Positions 34,782-41,920 of a stretch of 64,000 bases of DNA are shown piece after piece. The notes beneath the pieces are model-generated. The model did not search any database and was not told the DNA's origin. It saw only the letters and a program-made list of their open reading frames with translations. Location of the stretch: NCBI RefSeq assembly GCF_029392895.1, contig NZ_CP114200.1, positions 310,001 to 374,000 on the forward strand, given 5' to 3'. The stretch's first letter is position 1. Each line of letters starts with the position of its first letter. This stretch comes from Streptomyces sp. 71268. Its GTDB lineage: Bacteria; Actinomycetota; Actinomycetes; Streptomycetales; Streptomycetaceae. The translations under genes were made by a program, and so were the position numbers.

Positions 34782-35273
34782 GTGCCCGACCTCGCCACCA
34801 CCGCCCCCGCCTTCGTCGAGATGGCGCACCGCATCGTATGGGCCTCCGTGGCCACCGTGGACGGCGCCGGCCGCCCGCGCAGCAGGGTGCTCCACCCGAT
34901 CTGGACCTGGGAGGACGGCAGGCTGACGGGCTGGGTCGGCACCAGTCCGACGCCCGTCAAGCGCGCCCACCTGGCGCACAGCCCGTACGCGTCGGTGAAC
35001 TACTGGTCGCCCGACCAGGACACCTGCGTCGCCGAGTGCGAGGCCGAGTGGGCCGACGACGTGGAAACCCGCACCCGGGTGTGGAACCTGCTCAAGTCGG
35101 CCCCGGAGCCGCTCGGTTACGACCCCGGTGGCATCGGCGTCTCCGCCTGGCAGACGCCCGAGTCGCCCGGGTTCACGGCCCTCAGGCTGACCCCGTGGCG
35201 GCTGCGGGTGATGCCGGGCTCGCTGATGCGGGGCGAGGGCGGCGAGATCCTTACCTGGCAGCGTGCGGACTAG
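34782..35273 (+). CDS. Pyridoxamine 5'-phosphate oxidase-fold protein
   Basis: A 163-residue split-barrel flavin-binding protein. It has RIVWASVATVDGAGRPRSRVLHPIW, with LTGWVGTSPTPVKRAHLAHSP, and SVNYWSPDQDTCVAEC. This matches PNPOx-like FMN or F420-binding proteins used in general oxidoreduction. The substrate is unknown. GTG 34782 is preferred after AAGGA; ATG 34758 is an in-frame alternative. It is convergent with the Fur-type regulator across a shared hairpin. Confidence 0.82.
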   Translation: MPDLATTAPAFVEMAHRIVWASVATVDGAGRPRSRVLHPIWTWEDGRLTGWVGTSPTPVKRAHLAHSPYASVNYWSPDQDTCVAECEAEWADDVETRTRVWNLLKSAPEPLGYDPGGIGVSAWQTPESPGFTALRLTPWRLRVMPGSLMRGEGGEILTWQRAD

Positions 35274-35316
35274 CCGTATCGCCTGGTGAGGTGGGGCGGG
35301 CGGCGGCACGGCGCGC

Positions 35317-35370
35317 GAGGCCGCGCCGGGCGCCCCTCGGCCGCCCCCACCGGGGCGGGGGCGCGGCCTC
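35317..35370. terminator. Hairpin between PNPOx-like and Fur-type genes
   Basis: GAGGCCGCGCC (35317-35327) pairs with GGCGCGGCCTC (35360-35370) around a structured 32-nt loop, and overlaps the stop of the Fur-type gene. It probably terminates the convergent transcripts. Confidence 0.6.
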
Positions 35371-35806
35371 AGCTCGCGGTCGCGCAGGTGGCGCACAGTC
35401 CGGTGAGTTCCAGGGTGTGTTCCACCGCCGAGAACCCGGTGCGCTCGGCCACGCCGTCCGCCCACTCCTCCACCACGTCGGCGTCGACCGGCTGGCTGTG
35501 GCCGCAGCGGCGGCAGAGCACGTAGTGCCGGTGTCCGGCGGCGGGGCGGTGGCGGTACCGACGGCCGCCGGCCGCGTCGCGCACGACGTCCAGCAACCCG
35601 TCCCGGGCCAGGACCTGCACGCTGCGGTAGACCGTGGTCAGCCCGATGGACACGCCGTCGGCGCCCAGTTGGGCGTGTAGTTCCTGGGCCGAGAGGAACC
35701 GCGCCGAGTCGGCGATGACCCGCAGCACCGCGGCCCGCTGCGGCGTGTGGCGCCCGGACACGACGCCGTCCGCCCGCGCCGCCTCGCCCGACCGTCCGCC
35801 GCTCAT
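35369..35806 (-). CDS. Fur-family metalloregulator (Zur-like)
   Basis: A 145-residue regulator. The winged helix has TPQRAAVLRVIADSARFLSAQELHAQL, seen as TPQRAAVLRVIA and SAQELHAQL, and the recognition helix GLTTVYRSVQVLARDGL. Metal ligands are HRHYVLCRRCGHSQPVD and CATCA for the structural zinc site. The pattern resembles Zur more than Fur or PerR. ATG 35806 follows GGAGGG. A Fur-type box lies 85 bp upstream. No zinc transporter is next to it, so its targets are elsewhere. Confidence 0.88.
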   Translation of the reverse strand: MSGGRSGEAARADGVVSGRHTPQRAAVLRVIADSARFLSAQELHAQLGADGVSIGLTTVYRSVQVLARDGLLDVVRDAAGGRRYRHRPAAGHRHYVLCRRCGHSQPVDADVVEEWADGVAERTGFSAVEHTLELTGLCATCATAS

Positions 35807-35890
35807 GGTCGCCCGCCCTCCGGTACGACGTGAGATCGCGTCGCTCACGTGGCCGACACGGCCGAAGCCCCCAACCCGCCCCACGGTAAG

Positions 35891-35905
35891 TGGGAACGGT
35901 TTCCA
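35891..35905. promoter_or_regulatory. Fur/Zur-type 7-1-7 box
   Basis: TGGGAACGGTTTCCA is a 7-1-7 inverted repeat with one mismatch, the shape used by Fur-family proteins, 85 bp upstream of the Fur-type gene. Autoregulation is inferred. Confidence 0.5.
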
Positions 35906-36096
35906 GGTCGAGGAAGGGCCGGGGCGCGGCACTCGACCCTGGGGGCGCACAGGGGGCGCCGCCGGCGAGCCACCCCGCGCGCCAACCACACCCCTCTCAC
36001 CAGCCTTGTCCCGCTGACGGTTCGGCCGCGAACTCGTCGTGTACGGCACCCTACTGACGGTCACTCAGGCATAGGGTCCGGTAACCGCCGGCGGCG

Positions 36097-36864
36097 TCAG
36101 CGCGGTGGGGCCGGCAGCGCCGACGCGCCCAGCGCCGCGACCATCCGCTCCCCCTGCGGCCAGAGGAAGAAGTGGTCGCCGGGGAGCACCGTCAGGGCGA
36201 AGTCGCCGCTGGTGGCCGAGGCCCAGTCGGCGACCGTCTCCGGCGTGGCCTCCGGGTCCGCGTCGCCGGTGAACGCCTCGATCGGGCAGCTCACCCGGGC
36301 GTCGGGGTCCGGGGCGTAGGTGCCGACGATCTGGTAGTCGGCACGTATGGCGGGCAGCAGCAGCGCGCGCATCTCGGGGTCGGCCAGGAGTTCCTCGCTG
36401 GTGCCGCCGAGTCGGCGCAGTTCGTCGGTGAACTCCCGCTCGCCCAGCCGGTAGGTGTCCGCGGGGTGCTGGTGGCGCGGGCCCGGCCGGCCGGACACGT
36501 ACAGCCGCCGCGGGCGCGGGCCACGGGCCCGCTCCAGGCGCAGCGCGACCTCCCAGGCGACGGAGGCGCCCATGCTGTGCCCGAAGAGCACCAGGCCGCG
36601 TTCGCCGAGCAGCGGGGTGCGCAGTATCTCGGCGGTCAACGCGTCGGCGAGCGCGGCCATCTCGACCAACGGCTCCTCAAGGAGGCGGTCCTGACGGCCC
36701 GGGTACTGCACCGCGAGCAGTTCGAGCTCAGGCGGCAGCATGCGCGCCCAAGGGGCGAAGAACCCGGCGTTGCCGCCCGCGTGCGGCAGGCACAGGACGG
36801 TCGTGGTGGCGGCGGGGCGGGGCGCTGGGCGGCGCAGCCACGGGGATTCGGGCGCGGTCGGCAC
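36097..36864 (-). CDS. Type II thioesterase
   Basis: A 255-residue alpha/beta hydrolase of the type II thioesterase group, which clears misloaded acyl chains from PKS/NRPS carrier proteins. It begins after a short Pro-rich leader with VLCLPHAGGNAGFFAPWARML and YPGRQDRLLEEP. The nucleophile is in FGHSMGASVAWE, Asp in FTGDADPEA and His in LPGDHFFLWPQGERM. GTG 36864 follows CGGAG and gives the normal family length; ATG 36957 is upstream in frame. No PKS or NRPS gene lies in the window. Confidence 0.9.
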   Translation of the reverse strand: MPTAPESPWLRRPAPRPAATTTVLCLPHAGGNAGFFAPWARMLPPELELLAVQYPGRQDRLLEEPLVEMAALADALTAEILRTPLLGERGLVLFGHSMGASVAWEVALRLERARGPRPRRLYVSGRPGPRHQHPADTYRLGEREFTDELRRLGGTSEELLADPEMRALLLPAIRADYQIVGTYAPDPDARVSCPIEAFTGDADPEATPETVADWASATSGDFALTVLPGDHFFLWPQGERMVAALGASALPAPPR

Positions 36865-37140
36865 GGTCGGCTCCGTACGGTCGTCGGTGGCGCCACCGGG
36901 TACGAGACGACCGGCGGCCCTGTCCGGGCAGTCTCCCGCACGGCGGTGGGTGGCCATGGCACGGGTCGGTGGTCACCGCCGGAAACGCGTGGTCGGCGGG
37001 GGGTGGTGCGACGGGCGGCGGTCGGGTTCCATGGCGGGCACGCCGCGCGGCTCGCCGGATGCGACCGCGCGGGGTGCGTCAGGCGGGCGGGCCCGCCCGC
37101 CGCCGGACGCCGTCGCCACCCCCGTACCGAAGGACCGCGT

Positions 37141-38445
37141 ATGAGATCCCTCCGCACCCGCCTGGGCTGGCTCGCCACCGCCGTGGCCGCTCTCGCGCCG
37201 TTGGCCGTCGCCGCCCCGGTGTCCGCCGCCGCGCCGGCGGGGGCGCCCGGCCCGGTCGGCAGCACCCGCGCCGACGGGCCCACCGTCGAGGAACGGCGGC
37301 TCGACCTGCCGGTGCCCCGCGAGATCCTGCGGCGCGGCGGGTTCGACGACGTGGCGCCGCGCTTCGCCCGCGCGCTGGCGGGCGCGCGCTCGCCGGCCGC
37401 GGCCCAGCGGGTGGTGGCCCAGCACGGGCAGCGCCTGTGGGAGCGGGCGGTGGACCGGGCGCAGGGGCGCGGGCCCGCGGGCGGCGACCTCAGCCGGGAC
37501 GACGACCGCCCGCTGTACTGGGCCCGGCTCGGCATGACGCGGGCCCTGACCGAGTGGCGGCCGCACTTCCCGCTGTCCGACGCGCGCCGGGCCGCGCTGC
37601 GGGCGCACCTGGAGCGCTCGTCGCGCGGCCAGGACACGCTGCGGCTGCCGGCGGGCAAGGGCGTGAAGGGGATCGTGGTGACCGGGTTCGACCCGTTCCA
37701 GCTCGACGCCGACCCCCGGCGCAGCAACCCGTCCGGCGCGGCGGCCCTGGCACTGGACGGCACCACGATCAACACTCCCTCGGGCCCCGCGCGGATCGAG
37801 ACGGCCGTCTTCCCCGTGCGCTGGGACGAGTTCGCGTCCGGCGTGGTCGAGCGGGCGCTGCTGCCGCACTTCAGGCCGGGCCCGCGCCAGGTGGACCTGT
37901 TCACCACCATCAGCCAGGGCCGCCCGGGCCACTTCGACGTGGAGCGCACCAACGGGGCCTGGCGCGGCGGCTACGGCGACAACGCCAATGTCTCCCGCAC
38001 CGGCCTGGTGCCCATACCCCCGGGCGTGCCGATGCCGACCGAGCAGCCGCAGTGGACGACGACCTCGCTGCCGTACGAGCGGATCGTCGAGGCGACAACC
38101 GGCCCCTTCCCGGTGCGGGACAACACGGCCGTGACCGAGATACCGGCCGGCGGTGACAGGCCGGTGGAGCGGCCCGACGGGCCGACGCCCGGCTCGGCGG
38201 CGCGCGCGGGTGGCGGCGGTGACTACCTGTCCAACGAGATCGCCTACCGGGCGACGCTGCTGCGCGACGCGGTCGGCCTCGACGCGCCGGGCGGACACCT
38301 GCACACCCCGGTCCTGGCGTTCGGCCCGGGCAACACCGACCCGGCCACCGGCGCCGTCACCGACCCGGAGTTCGTACGCGCCCGACAGGCCATCACGGAG
38401 CAGGTGCGCGCGGTGCTCACGGTGGCGGCGGGCACCGTGCGCTGA
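37141..38445 (+). CDS. Secreted pyroglutamyl-peptidase-like (C15) protein with Cys-to-Ser change
   Basis: A 434-residue exported protein. Residues 1-29 form a Sec signal peptide. A helical 130-residue domain precedes a pyroglutamyl peptidase I-like domain (about 175-430) with GIVVTGFDPFQ and SNPSGAAALALDG. The catalytic Glu is in HFDVERTNGAW (residue 268) and the His in GGHLHTPVL (residue 388). The nucleophile position reads YLSNEIAYR: Ser 364 replaces the usual Cys. It may use Ser, or be inactive. AAGGA precedes ATG 37141. Standard Pcp enzymes are cytosolic and about 215 residues long. Confidence 0.82.
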   Translation: MRSLRTRLGWLATAVAALAPLAVAAPVSAAAPAGAPGPVGSTRADGPTVEERRLDLPVPREILRRGGFDDVAPRFARALAGARSPAAAQRVVAQHGQRLWERAVDRAQGRGPAGGDLSRDDDRPLYWARLGMTRALTEWRPHFPLSDARRAALRAHLERSSRGQDTLRLPAGKGVKGIVVTGFDPFQLDADPRRSNPSGAAALALDGTTINTPSGPARIETAVFPVRWDEFASGVVERALLPHFRPGPRQVDLFTTISQGRPGHFDVERTNGAWRGGYGDNANVSRTGLVPIPPGVPMPTEQPQWTTTSLPYERIVEATTGPFPVRDNTAVTEIPAGGDRPVERPDGPTPGSAARAGGGGDYLSNEIAYRATLLRDAVGLDAPGGHLHTPVLAFGPGNTDPATGAVTDPEFVRARQAITEQVRAVLTVAAGTVR

Positions 38446-38452
38446 CCGCCGC

Positions 38453-38535
38453 GAACCCCTCCCCGAGCGACCTGGGCGACCCGGGCGACCTGGCAACCCG
38501 GGTTCCCGGCTCCCCAGCTCCCCGGGGAGGGGTTC
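38453..38535. terminator. Long-loop hairpin between Pcp-like and DUF4287 genes
   Basis: GAACCCCTCCCC (38453-38464) pairs with GGGGAGGGGTTC (38524-38535) across a loop of 59 nt. The arms lie between convergent genes. The long loop makes it less certain. Confidence 0.45.
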
Positions 38536-38746
38536 ACCTGCCGTTCGCCTCGGCGAGGGTGTGGGCGACCAGGGCGTTGGCGTGGCCGTGGCCCAGGCCG
38601 TGTTCGGTCTTGAGCCACGTCACGAGTTCCATGTGCTTGGTCAGCGGCGAGGAGTGGATGAGGTCCTTCCACTCGGCGATCGGGCGGCCGTACTTCTTCT
38701 CGATGGAGGGGAAGTAGCTCGCGGGCCCCTTCACGGGTGCGGTCAT
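38534..38746 (-). CDS. DUF4287 domain-containing protein
   Basis: A 70-residue protein that is almost entirely the DUF4287 domain: GPASYFPSIEKKYGRPIAEW then MELVTWLKTEHGLGHGHANALVAH. GGAA lies before the ATG. The function is unknown. It shares a direction with the RibD-like reductase gene upstream, 44 bases apart, so one transcript is likely. Confidence 0.9.
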   Translation of the reverse strand: MTAPVKGPASYFPSIEKKYGRPIAEWKDLIHSSPLTKHMELVTWLKTEHGLGHGHANALVAHTLAEANGR

Positions 38747-38790
38747 GGCGGGTTCCTTGTCTGTGCGTGGTGGGGTGGTGGCGGTGGGGG

Positions 38791-39348
38791 TCAGGCGGTG
38801 CGCTGGTGGCGCAGCAGGACCACCTGGGAGTCGAACGTCCGGGTCTCGACCAGGGACAGGTCGACGCGCTGCTGGGGGGTGAAGACGGGCTTGCCGCCGC
38901 CGAGCAGCACGGGGTGGACGAAGATCTGGTACTCGTCGATCAGGCCGTGTTCGGTGAGGAAGCCAGCCAGCGTGGAGCCGCCGAACAGCACCAGGTGTGC
39001 CCCGCCGTCCTTGAGGGCGGTCAACTGCTCAACCACGTCGGTGCCGATGACGCGGGCGTTCCAGTCGGCCTCGGTCAGCGTCGAGGAGACGACCACCTTG
39101 GACGCCTCGCGCCAGACGGGCGCGAACGCGAGGTCGTGCTCGTGGGTGGAGAACTCCTCGGCGCGGGGCCAGTAACCGGACATCATGTCCCACACCACGC
39201 GGCCGTACAGGAAGATGTCGGCGCTGTCGGTGAGGGACTGCGAGTAGGCGGACAGTTCGCGGTCCATGCGGGGCCAGTCGAACTCCCCCTTCGGGCCCTC
39301 GATGAAGCCGTCCAGCGACTGGTGCACGAAGTGCGTGATCTTGCCCAT
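38791..39348 (-). CDS. Dihydrofolate reductase-fold (RibD C-terminal) protein
   Basis: A 185-residue protein of the RibD_C/DHFR-like family: MGKITHFVHQSLDGFIEGPK, ADIFLYGRVVWDMMSGYWP, KVVVSSTL, and DGGAHLVLFGGSTLAGFLTEHGLIDEYQIFVHPVLLG, seen as LVLFGGSTLAGFL and VHPVLLGGGKPVF. It likely binds NADPH; its substrate is unknown. Many relatives are co-encoded with TetR-like regulators. Its start diverges from the TetR gene at 39508 with a 159-bp gap carrying two related operator-like sites. Confidence 0.9.
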   Translation of the reverse strand: MGKITHFVHQSLDGFIEGPKGEFDWPRMDRELSAYSQSLTDSADIFLYGRVVWDMMSGYWPRAEEFSTHEHDLAFAPVWREASKVVVSSTLTEADWNARVIGTDVVEQLTALKDGGAHLVLFGGSTLAGFLTEHGLIDEYQIFVHPVLLGGGKPVFTPQQRVDLSLVETRTFDSQVVLLRHQRTA

Positions 39349-39408
39349 GAGTCCCGGGCCCCCTTGTCGACAGGTGTCCGGACGGCCGTCGACCGCCCTT
39401 GTGTACGA

Positions 39409-39418
39409 TGTCCACATT
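39409..39418. promoter_or_regulatory. Operator-like repeat, copy 1
   Basis: TGTCCACATT sits inside a TGTG...CACA near-palindrome (39400-39415). The same 10-mer recurs near the TetR start. It lies 60 bp upstream of the RibD-like gene. Confidence 0.5.
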
Positions 39419-39476
39419 CGGAGGGTGCGGTGGTCCGTGTCCCCCGAGTGATCACACGAGAGCCTAGACGACCTAA

Positions 39477-39494
39477 GTGGATGCTGTCCACATT
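39477..39494. promoter_or_regulatory. Operator-like repeat, copy 2
   Basis: GTGGA-TGCTG-TCCAC is an inverted repeat, and TGTCCACATT repeats copy 1 exactly. It sits immediately upstream of the TetR gene's GGAGGTGG. Autoregulation and control of the divergent reductase are inferred. Confidence 0.5.
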
Positions 39495-39507
39495 GGAGGT
39501 GGCGGAC

Positions 39508-40152
39508 ATGTCCCCGGCCGGGAACGGAAAGCCCAGGCGGGACACCTACCGCCACGGCGACCTGCGCAACGCCCTGACCGAGGCCGCCCTCGAACTCGCC
39601 CGCCAGGGCGGCCCGGAGGCCGTCGTGCTGCGCGCCGCCACCCGGCAGGCCGGGGTCGTCCCCAACGCCGCCTACCGCCACTTCGCCGACCGCGACGCCC
39701 TGTTGCACGCCGTCTCCCAGGCGGCCATGGCCCAGGTCGCCCGCACCATGGAGGCCGAGCAGGCCGCCGTGCCGCCGACCGAGGACCCGGTGGCCGCCGC
39801 CCGGGCCCGCTTCCGCGCCGTCGGCACCGGCTACCTCCGCTACGCCCGCGAGGAGCCCGGCCTGTTCCGCACGGCCTTCCACGTCCCCGGCGACATGGCC
39901 CACGCCGCCGACGACACCGCCGCGGGCGCCACCGGCAGGACCCCCTTCGAACTGCTCGGCGAGGCCCTCGACGGCCTCGTGGACGCCGGCCTGCTGGCCG
40001 CGGACCGGCGTCCGGGGGCCGAGTTCCTCGCCTGGTCCGCCGTGCACGGGCTCGCGGTCCTGCTCATCGACGGCCCCCTGCGCGGCCTCCCGCCCGCCCA
40101 GGCCGACGACGCGGGTCAGCACGTCATCGACATGATCGAACGCGGCATCTGA
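39508..40152 (+). CDS. TetR-family transcriptional regulator with WHG-type C-terminal domain
   Basis: A 214-residue regulator. The HTH is DLRNALTEAALELARQGG and ATRQAGVVPNAAYRHFADRDALLHAV, seen as VVPNAAYRHFADRDALL. The C-terminal ligand domain (about 80-210) has FRAVGTGYLRYAREEPGLFRTAF, which matches the WHG group. GGAGGTGG ends five bases before ATG 39508. The frame is open far upstream without coding sense. It likely represses itself and the divergent reductase gene. Confidence 0.92.
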   Translation: MSPAGNGKPRRDTYRHGDLRNALTEAALELARQGGPEAVVLRAATRQAGVVPNAAYRHFADRDALLHAVSQAAMAQVARTMEAEQAAVPPTEDPVAAARARFRAVGTGYLRYAREEPGLFRTAFHVPGDMAHAADDTAAGATGRTPFELLGEALDGLVDAGLLAADRRPGAEFLAWSAVHGLAVLLIDGPLRGLPPAQADDAGQHVIDMIERGI

Positions 40153-40330
40153 CGCCCTCGGGCGCGGATCGGTGCCCGCGGGCGATCACCCGCCGACGCC
40201 GCCGCCCGCGCGGCGCGAGCGCGGGCAGCGAGGAGGTCCGGCCCCCGCCCTGGCCCGCCGGGACCGCGCGGCGGAGCGGATGGGCGGACGTGGCAGACTC
40301 GGCCAGCGCATGTGCTCGAAGCTACGAAGG

Positions 40331-41125
40331 ATGGTCACGTTGCGTCGCGTGGAACCCGAGGTCCGCCTCATCGCCCGCCCCCAGTTGGACTACGACGAGG
40401 TCGCCGCGTACCTCGCCGAGGTGGGCGGTGAGAAGTGGCTCGAGCGCATCGACCGGGGCGAGCTGGACGACGCGCAGAACCTGGCGGAGTTCGCCGGGCG
40501 GGTCTGCTACCGCTCCTGGGAGCCGGGCCTGAACCCCAACGTCACCCGCATCCGCACCGACCAGGAGAAGTACCTGCGCAACATCCTGGCCAGCGCGCAC
40601 GGCTCGGTCCTCGAGCACGTGAGCTTCACCCTGGTGCTGCACCACGTGAGCCGGGTCGCCACGCACGAGTTGGTGCGCCACCGCGCGGGCACCGCCGTCT
40701 CGCAGGAGTCGCTGCGCTTCGTGCGCCTGGACGACCTGCCGTTCTGGTTCCCCCGGTGGGCCGAGGGCGACCCGGAACTGATGGAGCGGGCCACGGAACT
40801 GCTCGGGCGGATGGAGGAGTTCCAACAGTGGATGGCCGGCCACTTCGGGCTCGACGAGGAGGGCGTGCCGTTCGCGGAGAAGAAGGCCAAGACCTCGTTC
40901 ATGCGCCGGTTCGCCCCGGAGGGGGTGGCGACCGGCCTGTTGTGGACCGCCAACGTGCGCACCCTGCGGCACGTCATCGAGAGCCGCACGGCGCCGGGCG
41001 CCGAGGAGGAGATCCGGCTGCTGTTCGGCAAGGTCGGAGAGTTGCTGACCCGCGAGGCCCCGGCGCTGTTCGGCGACTACACCGTCGAGGACGGCGCCTG
41101 GGTCCCCGGCTGGCGCAAGGTCTGA
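40331..41125 (+). CDS. thyX: FAD-dependent thymidylate synthase
   Basis: A 264-residue ThyX, which makes dTMP from dUMP with methylene-tetrahydrofolate, FAD and NADPH. The signature RHR-x7-S is in LVRHRAGTAVSQESLRFV. Upstream motifs LASAHGSVLEHVSFTLVLHHVSRVATHE and downstream VWTANVRTLRHVI-like WTANVRTLRHVIESRTAP complete the fold, seen as SAHGSVLEHVSF and TANVRTLRHVIE. The start is uncertain: ATG 40331 abuts its GAAGG, and TTG 40340 has better spacing. Whether ThyA is also present cannot be seen here. Confidence 0.93.
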   Translation: MVTLRRVEPEVRLIARPQLDYDEVAAYLAEVGGEKWLERIDRGELDDAQNLAEFAGRVCYRSWEPGLNPNVTRIRTDQEKYLRNILASAHGSVLEHVSFTLVLHHVSRVATHELVRHRAGTAVSQESLRFVRLDDLPFWFPRWAEGDPELMERATELLGRMEEFQQWMAGHFGLDEEGVPFAEKKAKTSFMRRFAPEGVATGLLWTANVRTLRHVIESRTAPGAEEEIRLLFGKVGELLTREAPALFGDYTVEDGAWVPGWRKV

Positions 41126-41292
41126 CCCGCCGCTCGACCGTCGGCGTAGGCTCCGGCGCCCGCCCCGACGCGTACGACCTCGCGCGGCCGGCGCCGCCAC
41201 CCGCCCCGAGCACCGCGCGCACCTCGCACGACGGCGCGGACGATCTCTAATTGGGTTGCCGCCGGCCAGCCCGGCCGGATAGGAAGGCGCCC

Positions 41293-41832
41293 ATGCTCAA
41301 AGGCAACACGGTCGGGCTGCGCGCCCGCCACGAGGACGACATCCCGGTCCTGCGGACCGAACTCTACGACGACGTGGTCAACGGCTCGCGGGCCGAGGGC
41401 GGGCCGTGGCGGCCGGTGACACCCGGTACGAAGGACCCGCGGCTCGTGACGGACGACACGGAGCAGGGGCGCGTCCCGTTCTCCGTGGTGGACCTGGCGA
41501 GCGGCACGCTGGTCGGCATGGCCAACCTGTGGGGCATCGACACCCACAACCGCTCCGCGCACATCGGGCTCGGCCTGCTGCCCGCCGCCCGTGGCAAGGG
41601 TTACGGCGCCGACGTGGTCGCCGTGCTGTGCCACTACGGCTTCGTCGTACGCGGCCTGCACCGGCTCCAGATCGAGACGCTGGCGGACAACACCGCGATG
41701 CTGCGTTCCGCCGAACGCAACGGCTTCGTCCGCGAGGGCGTGCTGCGCTCCTCGTCCTGGGTCCTCGGCGAGTTCCTGGACGAGGTGCTGCTCGGCCTGC
41801 TCGCCGAGGACTGGAAGCCGGCAGCGAGCTGA
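41293..41832 (+). CDS. GNAT-family N-acetyltransferase (RimJ/RimL-like)
   Basis: A 179-residue acetyltransferase of the RimJ/RimL type. The acetyl-CoA loop is LLPAARGKGYGADVVAVL and later motifs are LADNTAMLRSAERNGFVREG. It starts MLKGNTVGLRARHEDDIPVL, the usual beginning of this group. AGGAAGG lies before ATG 41293. Targets could be protein N-termini, aminoglycosides or small amines and cannot be told. Confidence 0.9.
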   Translation: MLKGNTVGLRARHEDDIPVLRTELYDDVVNGSRAEGGPWRPVTPGTKDPRLVTDDTEQGRVPFSVVDLASGTLVGMANLWGIDTHNRSAHIGLGLLPAARGKGYGADVVAVLCHYGFVVRGLHRLQIETLADNTAMLRSAERNGFVREGVLRSSSWVLGEFLDEVLLGLLAEDWKPAAS

Positions 41833-41920
41833 CCCGCCGCCCCGCCCACCAGGGGCGGGCCGCGGCCGTCGTAGCCGGTCGCGGCTCGGGGCGGCGGGTT
41901 CGCCCCGCGTTCGGCCGCCC

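Noticed and set aside
36097..36864. Type II thioesterase as a sign of a biosynthetic gene cluster
   Set aside because: No PKS, NRPS or other biosynthetic gene surrounds it. Its neighbours are a Fur-type regulator and an exported peptidase-like gene.
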